A stretch of 10,520 nucleotides of DNA from Anaerolineales bacterium UBA2200 (GTDB taxonomy: Bacteria; Chloroflexota; Anaerolineae; UBA2200): NCBI GenBank assembly GCA_002327925.1, contig DCVA01000050.1, positions 1-10,520 of the forward strand. Direction: 5' to 3'. The translations under genes were made by a program, and so were the position numbers. The notes beneath the pieces were generated by a model. The model worked only from the letters and a program-made list of their open reading frames with translations, made no database searches and had not been told where the DNA came from. Below, one piece after another: positions 5,493 to 10,520 of the stretch. Position 1 is the stretch's first letter, and the number at the start of each line of letters is the position of its first letter.

Positions 5493-7007
5493 TTACCCCC
5501 GCTGCGAGCCCGCGGGGATGGTTTTCTTTGGTCGCGAACCCCGCGGGGCTGACTTTCCATCATGTCGAGCCCGCGTAGGTAGCTTTGTGTCATTGGGATC
5601 CCGCTCAGGTACCTTGCTGTCCTTGCGAGGGCCCGCCCCTGGCTTCCCGCCATGGCGAGCCCGCTTCGCGGGCGTGGCAATCTCCCCCACCTGAGCGAAA
5701 AGGCACTTTAAGTACGCTCCCTCGCGAAACCCTATGGGGTGGTCCAACGCGTGCCCGGTTCGCTCGATCTCCCTCAGCGACCGCCCGGCGCGAATCGCTG
5801 CGCGGTGCACCGTGTCAAAGAACGTTTCCGCATCCACCCGGCTTGAGCAGGAGGCGATCACCAGCGTTCCCCCCGGCTTGACCACGGCGAGGCTCATCTG
5901 CGTCAGCCTGTCGTACGACTTGAGCGCCTGAACCACCTGGGACTGCTCCTGGGCAAAGGCCGGCGGATCCACGATAACCAGCTCGAACCGCCGCCCGCCC
6001 TTCTCGATGCGCTCCAGTTGCTCAAAAGCATCGGTAGCCAGTATCTCGTGGCTCGCCCTGGCCGAGTAATCTGCTCGATTCCTGTCCCAGTTGCGTTTTG
6101 CGGCCTCCAGCGCCGGCTGGCTCGAGTCCAGGCTGAGCACCGACCTGGCCCCGCCCCGCCCTGCGTACACGGAAAAGCCACCAGTGTAGGCGAAGAGGTT
6201 GAGGACCGCCTTGCCCCTGGCCAGCTTTTGCACGCGCGCCCTGTTGTCGCGCTGATCGAAGAAGAACCCGGTCTTTTGCCCGTGCACGACGTCCGCCTCG
6301 AAGGTGAGGCCGTTCTCCCGGAACAGCACCGGTCCATCCAGCGGCGCGCCCTGCAGCACCGATCCATCTTCGAGGCCGTATTCCGCTTTCCCCCTGAGCG
6401 CCAGCGCCCTGCCCAAACGCAGTACGACCCGCTCGGCCGGCTGCACCTTTGCCAGAGCCGGCAGGAGCTCGCCCAGGTGCGGCAGCCAGGCGGGCGTGTA
6501 GATCTTGAGCACCAATGTGCGGTCGTAGCGGTCGATCACCAGCCCTGGCAGGCCGTCGTTCTCTCCATGTACCAGCCGGTAGCCGTTCGTCTCCCACCCG
6601 GGTGCCAAAGCCAGCAGCGGGGAGCGCCGCTGCGCGGCCTCGGCCAGCCGGCCCTCGAACCACTGCTCGTCGATACTGGCGGACTTGCCGTGCTGCAGGA
6701 CGCGCACCCGCAGGGTCGAGTCCGGGTCGTACAGCCCTACAGCCAGAAACCGGCCCTTGCGGTCAAAGACCACCGCCAGGTCGCCCGCCTCGCCCTCGCG
6801 GCTCTGCTCGCGGATCGACCCCTCGAAGAGCCACGGGTGACCGCCGCGTATGGCCCGCTCGGCCTCTGGAGCAACACGCAGCGCGATGCGTTTTTCGGAG
6901 GTTGCAGGACCTGAGGCCGCAGCAGACCCCCGTGATTGCCCTTTCACCGGCGGTCTCGAACCCTGAAGCCTGGCATGGTCTGCACCCGTACGGGGCGGCT
7001 TGATCAC
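5493..7007 (-). CDS. rlmI: RlmI-like class I SAM-dependent 23S rRNA (cytosine-C5) methyltransferase
   Basis: A 504-residue protein. A PUA domain (~41-120; IALRVAPEAERAIRGGHPWL) is followed by a central linker domain and a Rossmann methyltransferase domain. Key motifs: DQRDNR (251-256), SAM-binding VLNLFAYTGGFSVYA (268-282), LDSSQPALEAAKRN (motif II, 293-306), catalytic-pocket DPPAF (347-351) and SCSSR with Cys387, the likely nucleophile. E. coli RlmI modifies C1962 of 23S rRNA; the same target is inferred. The GTG start at 7007 overlaps the preceding stop as GTGA, with GGAGGG just upstream, so translational coupling is likely. Compared with a usual length near 400, it has an extra basic N-terminus (~38 residues) and a basic 59-residue repetitive tail after the natural end near EGAYLKCLFAQV. 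It is the last gene of the operon starting at 8459. Confidence 0.88.
   Translation of the reverse strand: MIKPPRTGADHARLQGSRPPVKGQSRGSAAASGPATSEKRIALRVAPEAERAIRGGHPWLFEGSIREQSREGEAGDLAVVFDRKGRFLAVGLYDPDSTLRVRVLQHGKSASIDEQWFEGRLAEAAQRRSPLLALAPGWETNGYRLVHGENDGLPGLVIDRYDRTLVLKIYTPAWLPHLGELLPALAKVQPAERVVLRLGRALALRGKAEYGLEDGSVLQGAPLDGPVLFRENGLTFEADVVHGQKTGFFFDQRDNRARVQKLARGKAVLNLFAYTGGFSVYAGRGGARSVLSLDSSQPALEAAKRNWDRNRADYSARASHEILATDAFEQLERIEKGGRRFELVIVDPPAFAQEQSQVVQALKSYDRLTQMSLAVVKPGGTLVIASCSSRVDAETFFDTVHRAAIRAGRSLREIERTGHALDHPIGFREGAYLKCLFAQVGEIATPAKRARHGGKPGAGPRKDSKVPERDPNDTKLPTRARHDGKSAPRGSRPKKTIPAGSQRG
5496..5672 (-). repeat. Six 30-bp degenerate tandem repeats coding the methyltransferase tail
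   Basis: Residues 446-504 of the methyltransferase divide exactly into 10-residue units, five ending in lysine: PAKRARHGGK, PGAGPRKDSK, VPERDPNDTK, LPTRARHDGK, SAPRGSRPKK, then TIPAGSQRG and the stop. At DNA level the plus-strand motif CGAGCCCGC recurs at 5506, 5564 and 5657. The first unit contains a hairpin, GCCCGC (5659-5664) with GCGGGC (5668-5673). The plus-strand stretch GCGAGCCCGC…GTGGCAATC resembles dispersed GC-rich repeats common in Chloroflexota genomes (from recall). Confidence 0.65.
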
Positions 7008-7555
7008 TTGAGCTTACCCTCCCTTTCCAGAGCAGCCCTGATGAGCGGGTCCGCCCGCAAATCATCGCCCTGGAAAAAGCCCGACCCTGGATATCCGAGT
7101 TCGATTCGCACGACCGGCCTGTCCGCAGTCATCAGGACCGGATCGATAGTTATGCCATCCCAGCTCTGCGACGAGTACCCGGGCCAGAACGCTCCCGCGT
7201 ATATGGGTGCCCTGTCGACGCACACGACAAAGGAGATGCCGCTGGTGGGCACCTTCAGCGCGTGCAGCCGCTCAAACCCCGCCTGTGTCAGGGTGATCTC
7301 GTGCTCCGTCCAGACGTACTGCAGTATGTCTTCCGTGCCCAGGATTGGCTCGTCCGCCAGCTCCAGGTGGCTTTGCGTGGCCAGTTTATCCGGTCGGATC
7401 TCCGGATCCGTGAGGTAGATGGCGAAACCCTCCCTTGAGCCCACGCCGTCTCCGGGTGTAGGTGTGGCGAAGCGCTTCTCCGCGTCGCATCCACACACGA
7501 GCAGCACAAGCGCCGTCAGGCAGAAAACTGTGCGCTGAGCTTGCCGCCACGTCAT
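7004..7555 (-). CDS. Small lipoprotein of unknown function
   Basis: 183 residues. The N-terminus is a lipoprotein signal peptide: basic MTWRQAQR, hydrophobic TVFCLTALVLLV, then VCGC with Cys23 as the likely lipidated residue, so the mature protein is exported and membrane-tethered. The remainder is soluble and mostly beta/alpha with no transmembrane segment; GFAIYLTDPEI, LGTEDILQYVW and DRPVVRIEL are the most structured-looking stretches. I do not recognise a family. The ATG at 7555 overlaps the mgsA stop as ATGA, and its own stop overlaps the rlmI start as GTGA. It is therefore translated with both neighbours, although neither has an obvious link to a surface lipoprotein. Confidence 0.75.
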   Translation of the reverse strand: MTWRQAQRTVFCLTALVLLVCGCDAEKRFATPTPGDGVGSREGFAIYLTDPEIRPDKLATQSHLELADEPILGTEDILQYVWTEHEITLTQAGFERLHALKVPTSGISFVVCVDRAPIYAGAFWPGYSSQSWDGITIDPVLMTADRPVVRIELGYPGSGFFQGDDLRADPLIRAALEREGKLK

Positions 7556-8049
7556 GCGTCGCCTCCCTGAAATTCGTCCGCGCCCTCGAATCCCTCGATC
7601 GACCTCTTGCGATAGACCTCATAGTCCGGAACCAGCCGGTCGTAAGGGCTGTCCATCAACGGTGAGGAGATCATAAAGTCGGCCGTGGCCCTGTTGCAGG
7701 CAACGGGGATGTTCCATACCACGGCCAGGCGTAGGAGCGCCTTCACATCGGGATCGTGCGGTTGCGGCTCCAGCGGATCCCAGAAGAAGATGAGAAAGTC
7801 GATCTGCCCGCAGGCGATCATCGATCCTACCTGCTGGTCTCCCCCCAGAGGACCGCTCTGCAGCTCGTGTACCCGCAGGCCCAGCTCCCGCTCGAGGATT
7901 TTGCCGGTGGTACCCGTGGCATACAGCTCGTGGTGCGCCAGCAGCACCCGGTTGAACTTGGCCCATTCCACCAGAGCCTTCTTCTTGTTATCGTGCGCCA
8001 CCAGCCCGATCTTTTTGTCATGCTGCATGGCGATCTTCCTATCGGTCAT
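7552..8049 (-). CDS. mgsA: Methylglyoxal synthase
   Basis: 165 residues, close to the 150-residue family norm. It converts dihydroxyacetone phosphate to methylglyoxal and phosphate in the cytoplasm, a glycolytic bypass used when sugar phosphates accumulate. The match to E. coli MgsA is strong and keeps its numbering: LVAHDNKK (His19, Asp20, Lys23), phosphate-binding ATGTTG, SGPLGGDQQ (Asp71, the catalytic base), FLIFFWDPLEPQPHDPDVKALLRL (split here: Asp91, His98, Asp101), and WNIPVACNRATADFMISS. The ATG at 8049 has GGAG six to seven bases upstream; a second in-frame Met (residue 8) is also possible. It follows the VOC gene after 35 bases on the same strand and overlaps the lipoprotein gene by 4 bp. 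A short acidic tail (EGFEGADEFQGGDA) is extra. Confidence 0.95.
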   Translation of the reverse strand: MTDRKIAMQHDKKIGLVAHDNKKKALVEWAKFNRVLLAHHELYATGTTGKILERELGLRVHELQSGPLGGDQQVGSMIACGQIDFLIFFWDPLEPQPHDPDVKALLRLAVVWNIPVACNRATADFMISSPLMDSPYDRLVPDYEVYRKRSIEGFEGADEFQGGDA

Positions 8050-8084
8050 TTCGTCTCCATTCTGTCTCTTGTCATGCTGAGGCG

Positions 8085-8459
8085 CTAGTGCGCCGAAGCA
8101 TATGTGGTTTCTTCCACCAGCTCCACCAGATTCCCGCCCGGGTCGCGGAACATCACCCAGCGAGAGTGGGCGTCATGTCCTACCCCCCAGGGCAGCCGGA
8201 CATTGTTCTGGCGCAGTCTTTCCAGCGCCTCCTCCAGGTCCGCCACCTCAAACGCCACCAGCGGAAAACGCACCGGACTCGAATTCACCGCGTCGGTCGG
8301 TTTGCCCTGGACGATCGTGACGTAGGTGCCGTCGACATCAAAATGCGGCCTTTTGTGCCGCTCCTTCAGCGGCTTGAGTCCGATAACGCTCCGATAGAAC
8401 TCGGCCGTGGCCTCCACATCCTCTGCCCACAGTGCTACAACGGCAACCCGGGTCTTCAT
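8085..8459 (-). CDS. VOC-superfamily (glyoxalase/bleomycin resistance fold) protein
   Basis: 124 residues forming two beta-alpha-beta-beta-beta units: the first starts VAVVALWAEDVEATAEFYRS and the second PLVAFEVADLEEALERL, ending in VMFRDPGGNLVELVE. This is a clear VOC fold. In metal-dependent members such as glyoxalase I, strands 1 and 5 carry His/Glu ligands. Here the equivalent positions look to be Val7 and Leu67, and only Glu113 is kept, so a glyoxalase I activity is unlikely. The start is the ATG at 8459 with AGAGGG just upstream; an upstream in-frame extension to 8558 lacks support. It is the first gene of the operon with mgsA. Being next to a methylglyoxal producer invites a detoxification role, but the missing ligands argue against it. 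Function unknown. Confidence 0.85.
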   Translation of the reverse strand: MKTRVAVVALWAEDVEATAEFYRSVIGLKPLKERHKRPHFDVDGTYVTIVQGKPTDAVNSSPVRFPLVAFEVADLEEALERLRQNNVRLPWGVGHDAHSRWVMFRDPGGNLVELVEETTYASAH

Positions 8460-8509
8460 GTTCCCTCTCTTTGCGAACGTGTTCGGCAGCCGTTTCCGGC
8501 TACAGTGGC

Positions 8510-8538
8510 AGTTTATCACACAACCATGGAGCCGGCAA
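8510..8538 (-). promoter_or_regulatory. Possible promoter of the VOC-mgsA-lipoprotein-rlmI operon
   Basis: TTGCCG (8538-8533) and TAAACT (8515-8510) are 17 bp apart on the minus strand, each with four of six consensus matches. The transcript would start near 8503 and give a leader of about 45 bases to the ATG at 8459. Weak boxes, but the only reasonable pair seen upstream of the operon. Confidence 0.35.
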
Positions 8539-8568
8539 TGCTCCACCAGGGCGCTCACGAAAGGCTAA

Positions 8569-8610
8569 GAAGCCAGGCCGGGCGATTTCGCCTTCGCCCG
8601 GCCTGGCTTC
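8569..8610 (-). terminator. Long perfect hairpin downstream of the protease gene
   Basis: GAAGCCAGGCCGGGCGA (8569-8585) pairs perfectly with TCGCCCGGCCTGGCTTC (8594-8610): a 17-bp GC-rich stem with an 8-base loop. It lies 70 bases after the protease stop (8681) and before the likely promoter of the VOC operon, the right place for a transcript end of htrA. On the minus strand it is followed by TTAGCCTTTCG, so there is no proper U-run; termination may need other factors. Confidence 0.6.
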
Positions 8611-8680
8611 ATGACCTGCTGTCTCCGCTTCCGCGAGGGGAACCTCACGGCGCTTAGCCAAGGGACCCCCTGGCTCGCCT

Positions 8681-9985
8681 CTATTCGTCCGGGCGCTCGC
8701 CCAGGGTCACGGCGAAAGTCCTTCTCTGTCCGCCTCGCAGCACGGTCAGCTCGACCTGCTGCCCGGCACGGGTGTTGCTCGCCAGATACCCGACCACATC
8801 GTCAAAACTCCTGACCTCGATGCCGTTCAGCCCTACGATGATGTCGCCCCCGACGGCCATCGTCTCACCATTCAGCATCCGCTGGCGGCTACCGCCGAGC
8901 AGTCCGGCCGACTCGGCAGGCCCTCCAGCGACCACCGATTCGATCAGTACACCCTGGTCAACTTCCAGGCCCAGCCCCTCGGATAGTATCGGGTTGAGGC
9001 TCACACCCGTGATGCCCAGCCAGGAGTGGCTGTAGCTACCTTCACTGATCAGCGAGGGAACAACCCTCTTTACGGCCGCTACAGGGACGGCCAGCCCAAC
9101 TCCCGACGATGTACCGCTTTCGGTAAAGATCAGCGTGTTGACGCCGATGACTCGTCCGGACGAGTCCAGAAGCGGCCCACCCGAGTTGCCCGGGTTGATC
9201 GGCGCGTCGGTCTGGATCAGGTCGACCATCGAATAGCGCGAGCTCGAAGTCGGCATGACACGCCCGAGGGCGCTGACAATGCCGCTGGTCATCGTGCCGG
9301 CCAGACCGAACGGGTTGCCGATGGCGATGGCCCACTCGCCCACCCGCAGGCTGTCGGAGTTCCCCAGCGCGGCGACCGGAAGCTCTCCCTTGGCTTGGAC
9401 GCGGATGACGGCCAGATCCGTCTTCCGGTCGGTGCCCACGACCGTCCCCTTGCCCTCCTGCTTGTTGGCAAAGCGGACCGTGATCTCGTCGGCGTCCTTG
9501 ATGACATGGTTGTTCGTCAGGATCAACCCGCTCTTGTCGATCACCAGGCCGGATCCCAGGCTATGCTGCTGCCGGCCCCGCGTTCCTCCCTCGAAGAAGC
9601 GATCGAAGAAGTCCTGGAAGAAGGGGTCGTTGCCAAAGGGGCGGAAGGCTTCTCCGGTCGTTCGACCGCCCCGGGTGGTGACGGTGCTGATGTTGACGAC
9701 CGCGGGGGAGGCCCGCTCGGCCACCCGGACAAACGGGGTGGTGTCGGCCGGAGCGCCGGTCGCGGGCGGAGAGGCTGGAGGGTCGTGCTGGGGCCCGGTC
9801 GCCTGCCACCCGCCCGGGGGAGCCGGGGTCAGTCGACCCTGGATGAAGAGGCCCAGAGCAAAGATTGCGAGGGTATACAGGAGGAGCGCCATGCCCTGCA
9901 CCCATCGGGAGGCAAGCAGTCTCGTTCGGTGTGAAGGGGGGCGCGGAGGTGTCGGTCCGTCAGCGACGGGAGTTTCCTCTTCCAT
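8681..9985 (-). CDS. HtrA/DegP-type membrane-anchored serine protease
   Basis: 434 residues. A short cytoplasmic N-terminus is followed by one transmembrane segment (~28-50; MALLLYTLAIFALGLFIQG), a Pro/Ala-rich spacer (51-80), a trypsin-like protease domain (~85-315) and one PDZ domain (~322-428). The catalytic triad is complete: His160 (LTNNHVIKDADE), Asp190 (RKTDLAVI) and Ser268 (NPGNSGGPLL). Regions such as GNPFGLAGTMTSGIVSALGR match the family closely. Such proteins act outside the membrane as proteases or chaperones on misfolded proteins. The phenylalanine-rich loop PFFQDFFDRFFEGG (121-134) corresponds to the LA-loop region of DegP relatives. The ATG at 9985 has no Shine-Dalgarno, but a good promoter puts the transcription start at this ATG, so the message appears leaderless. 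It is divergent from dnaK. Confidence 0.94.
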   Translation of the reverse strand: MEEETPVADGPTPPRPPSHRTRLLASRWVQGMALLLYTLAIFALGLFIQGRLTPAPPGGWQATGPQHDPPASPPATGAPADTTPFVRVAERASPAVVNISTVTTRGGRTTGEAFRPFGNDPFFQDFFDRFFEGGTRGRQQHSLGSGLVIDKSGLILTNNHVIKDADEITVRFANKQEGKGTVVGTDRKTDLAVIRVQAKGELPVAALGNSDSLRVGEWAIAIGNPFGLAGTMTSGIVSALGRVMPTSSSRYSMVDLIQTDAPINPGNSGGPLLDSSGRVIGVNTLIFTESGTSSGVGLAVPVAAVKRVVPSLISEGSYSHSWLGITGVSLNPILSEGLGLEVDQGVLIESVVAGGPAESAGLLGGSRQRMLNGETMAVGGDIIVGLNGIEVRSFDDVVGYLASNTRAGQQVELTVLRGGQRRTFAVTLGERPDE

Positions 9986-9991
9986 GAATCA

Positions 9992-10020
9992 ATTACATTC
10001 CAGGAGCCATCGACTGTCAA
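9992..10020 (-). promoter_or_regulatory. Sigma70-type promoter of the HtrA-like gene, placing the start codon at +1
   Basis: On the minus strand a perfect TTGACA (10020-10015), a 17-bp spacer and TGTAAT (9997-9992, five of six). Six bases separate the -10 box from the ATG at 9985, so the predicted +1 is the A of the start codon. Confidence 0.65.
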
Positions 10021-10049
10021 CAGGAAGTTTCGTTCGTCCTGGGCGAAGA

Positions 10050-10067
10050 CCCGCGGCGCGCCGCGGG
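10050..10067. repeat. Perfect 18-bp GC palindrome
   Basis: CCCGCGGCGCGCCGCGGG is fully self-complementary without a spacer. It lies 30 bp upstream of the -35 box of the htrA promoter. It could bind a dimeric regulator or simply reflect extreme local GC bias. Confidence 0.5.
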
Positions 10068-10087
10068 CCGCGGCCAGGGTTCTCCTC

Positions 10088-10122
10088 GAGTTTCCTGCTC
10101 GCTGATCACGAGGAGGAAATTC
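10088..10122. repeat. Imperfect inverted repeat in the htrA-dnaK control region
   Basis: TTTCCT-g-CTCG (10091-10101) and CGAG-g-AGGAAA (10109-10119) are arms around a 7-base spacer CTGATCA, with one mismatch. Flanking GA (10088-10089) and TC (10121-10122) extend the pairing. It is a candidate operator or the end of a short transcript; no T-run follows. Confidence 0.45.
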
Positions 10123-10183
10123 AAGGAGTTCTCGACGCGACACTTCTATCAGCAAAAATCTATATGAGATAAGTAGAATAAAC

Positions 10184-10212
10184 TTGACAGTAATCGGCTC
10201 ATATTTTAGATT
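10184..10212 (+). promoter_or_regulatory. Likely promoter of dnaK
   Basis: A perfect TTGACA (10184-10189), 17-bp spacer and TAGATT (10207-10212, four of six) inside an A/T-rich patch. The transcript would start near 10219 and give a leader of about 98 bases before the GTG at 10317. It is the primary-sigma type rather than an obvious heat-shock sigma promoter. Confidence 0.5.
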
Positions 10213-10316
10213 CTGACTCGTACCGATGGTTCGATTTGCACAGTATAAAGTCACTTGGTGGGAAATCATACGTCATAACCGTCTCGTGTGTCGGCTTGGC
10301 AGCCAGGAGGAGCGCC

Positions 10317-10520
10317 GTGGGAAAGGTGATAGGCATCGATCTGGGGACCACCAACTCGGTTGTCGCGGTGATGGAGGGCGGCGATCCCGTCGTCATCACC
10401 AATGCGGAGGGGGGCCGTTTGACCCCGTCGGTCGTCGGGTTCAGCAAGGAAGGGGAGCGCCTCGTCGGCCAGGTGGCACGCCGCCAGGCGATCACCAATC
10501 CGGAGAACACGATCTTCTCC
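10317..10520 (+). CDS. dnaK: Chaperone DnaK (Hsp70), N-terminus only
   Basis: The first 68 codons of Hsp70; the gene runs off the right edge. The N-terminal ATPase-domain signature is clear: GKVIGIDLGTTNSVVAVMEG (phosphate-binding loop 1 with IDLGTTNS), followed by ITNAEGGRLTPSVVGF, LVGQVARRQAITNPENTIFS. DnaK binds unfolded peptides under ATP control with DnaJ and GrpE in the cytoplasm. The GTG start is fixed by AGGAGG six bases upstream (10305-10310) and by the normal Hsp70 N-terminus. It is transcribed away from the HtrA-like protease gene, so two protein-quality-control genes share one control region. Confidence 0.96.
   Translation, partial: MGKVIGIDLGTTNSVVAVMEGGDPVVITNAEGGRLTPSVVGFSKEGERLVGQVARRQAITNPENTIFS

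Larger units (their letters stand above)
9986..10316. other. 331-bp divergent control region between the protease gene and dnaK
   Basis: No gene is seen in it. It holds the htrA promoter (9992-10020), a perfect GC palindrome (10050-10067), an imperfect inverted repeat (10088-10122), an A/T-rich patch (about 10141-10260) that stands out from the GC-rich surroundings, and the likely dnaK promoter (10184-10212). No CIRCE element (TTAGCACTC-N9-GAGTGCTAA) and no HspR/HAIR site (CTTGAGT-N7-ACTCAAG) was found by eye. Confidence 0.6.

Noticed and set aside
3870..5552. 560-codon open frame on the plus strand
   Set aside because: It is the antisense of the cyclase/ATPase gene, whose zinc ribbons, cyclase and Walker motifs are unmistakable; the plus-strand product has no recognisable domain.
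5496..5672. CRISPR array at the 30-bp repeats
   Set aside because: The units are degenerate and contiguous without spacers, keep the reading frame of the methyltransferase, and no cas gene is nearby.
8085..8459. Calling the VOC gene a glyoxalase I (gloA)
   Set aside because: Expected metal ligands on the first and fifth strands are absent, so the neighbourhood with mgsA alone is not enough.
9026..10172. Long plus-strand frames opposite the protease gene
   Set aside because: They are GC-driven antisense frames over a gene with a complete catalytic triad and PDZ domain; they lack ribosome binding sites.

Overview
This GC-rich window most likely comes from a member of the Chloroflexota, probably Anaerolineae-like. 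The best clue is a lipoprotein whose lipobox is followed by a TKVETKIVEKIVEVTPVP-type linker, a style common in substrate-binding proteins of that phylum. The other clues are only compatible with it: a zinc-ribbon/cyclase/ATPase/TPR protein and mixed ATG/GTG starts with good Shine-Dalgarno sequences. No ribosomal RNA or other decisive marker is present, so the assignment is inference.

Layout, left to right. (1) Bases 1-200 are the end of an insertion sequence: the first 34 codons of a transposase on the minus strand, then three transposase-site-like repeats spaced exactly 22 bp apart. (2) Just outside it, on the plus strand, is a LacI-family regulator. Its sigma70-type promoter and leader carry two operators, one perfect (TGGGAGCGCTCCCA, the sequence bound by actinobacterial CebR/CelR cellobiose repressors) and one with 12 of 14 matches. 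(3) The next gene encodes the N-terminal ~106 residues of a family-5-type sugar or peptide binding lipoprotein. It is cut off near base 2035, where it runs head-on into the 3' end of a minus-strand gene. (4) From about 2036 to 5243 (minus) lies that large gene: double zinc ribbon, class III nucleotide cyclase, AAA/STAND-type ATPase and TPRs. It is broken by two frameshifts. (5) From 8459 down to 5493 (minus) is a compact operon: VOC-fold protein, methylglyoxal synthase, small lipoprotein and RlmI-like 23S rRNA methyltransferase, the last three joined by 4-bp start/stop overlaps. The methyltransferase has a C-terminal tail of six 10-residue repeats. (6) A membrane-anchored HtrA/DegP-type protease (minus) with an apparently leaderless promoter faces away from (7) the beginning of dnaK (plus), cut by the window end.

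Functionally, the left part looks like the remnant of an oligosaccharide (perhaps cellobiose-type) uptake locus: regulator and operators remain, but the binding protein is truncated and no permease is present. The adjacent insertion-sequence end and the abrupt junction at ~2035 suggest rearrangement, or an assembly error. The middle operon pairs methylglyoxal formation with unrelated housekeeping rRNA modification. The right end is a protein-quality-control pair (HtrA and DnaK) transcribed divergently from a 331-bp region that holds both promoters, a perfect 18-bp palindrome and a second inverted repeat.
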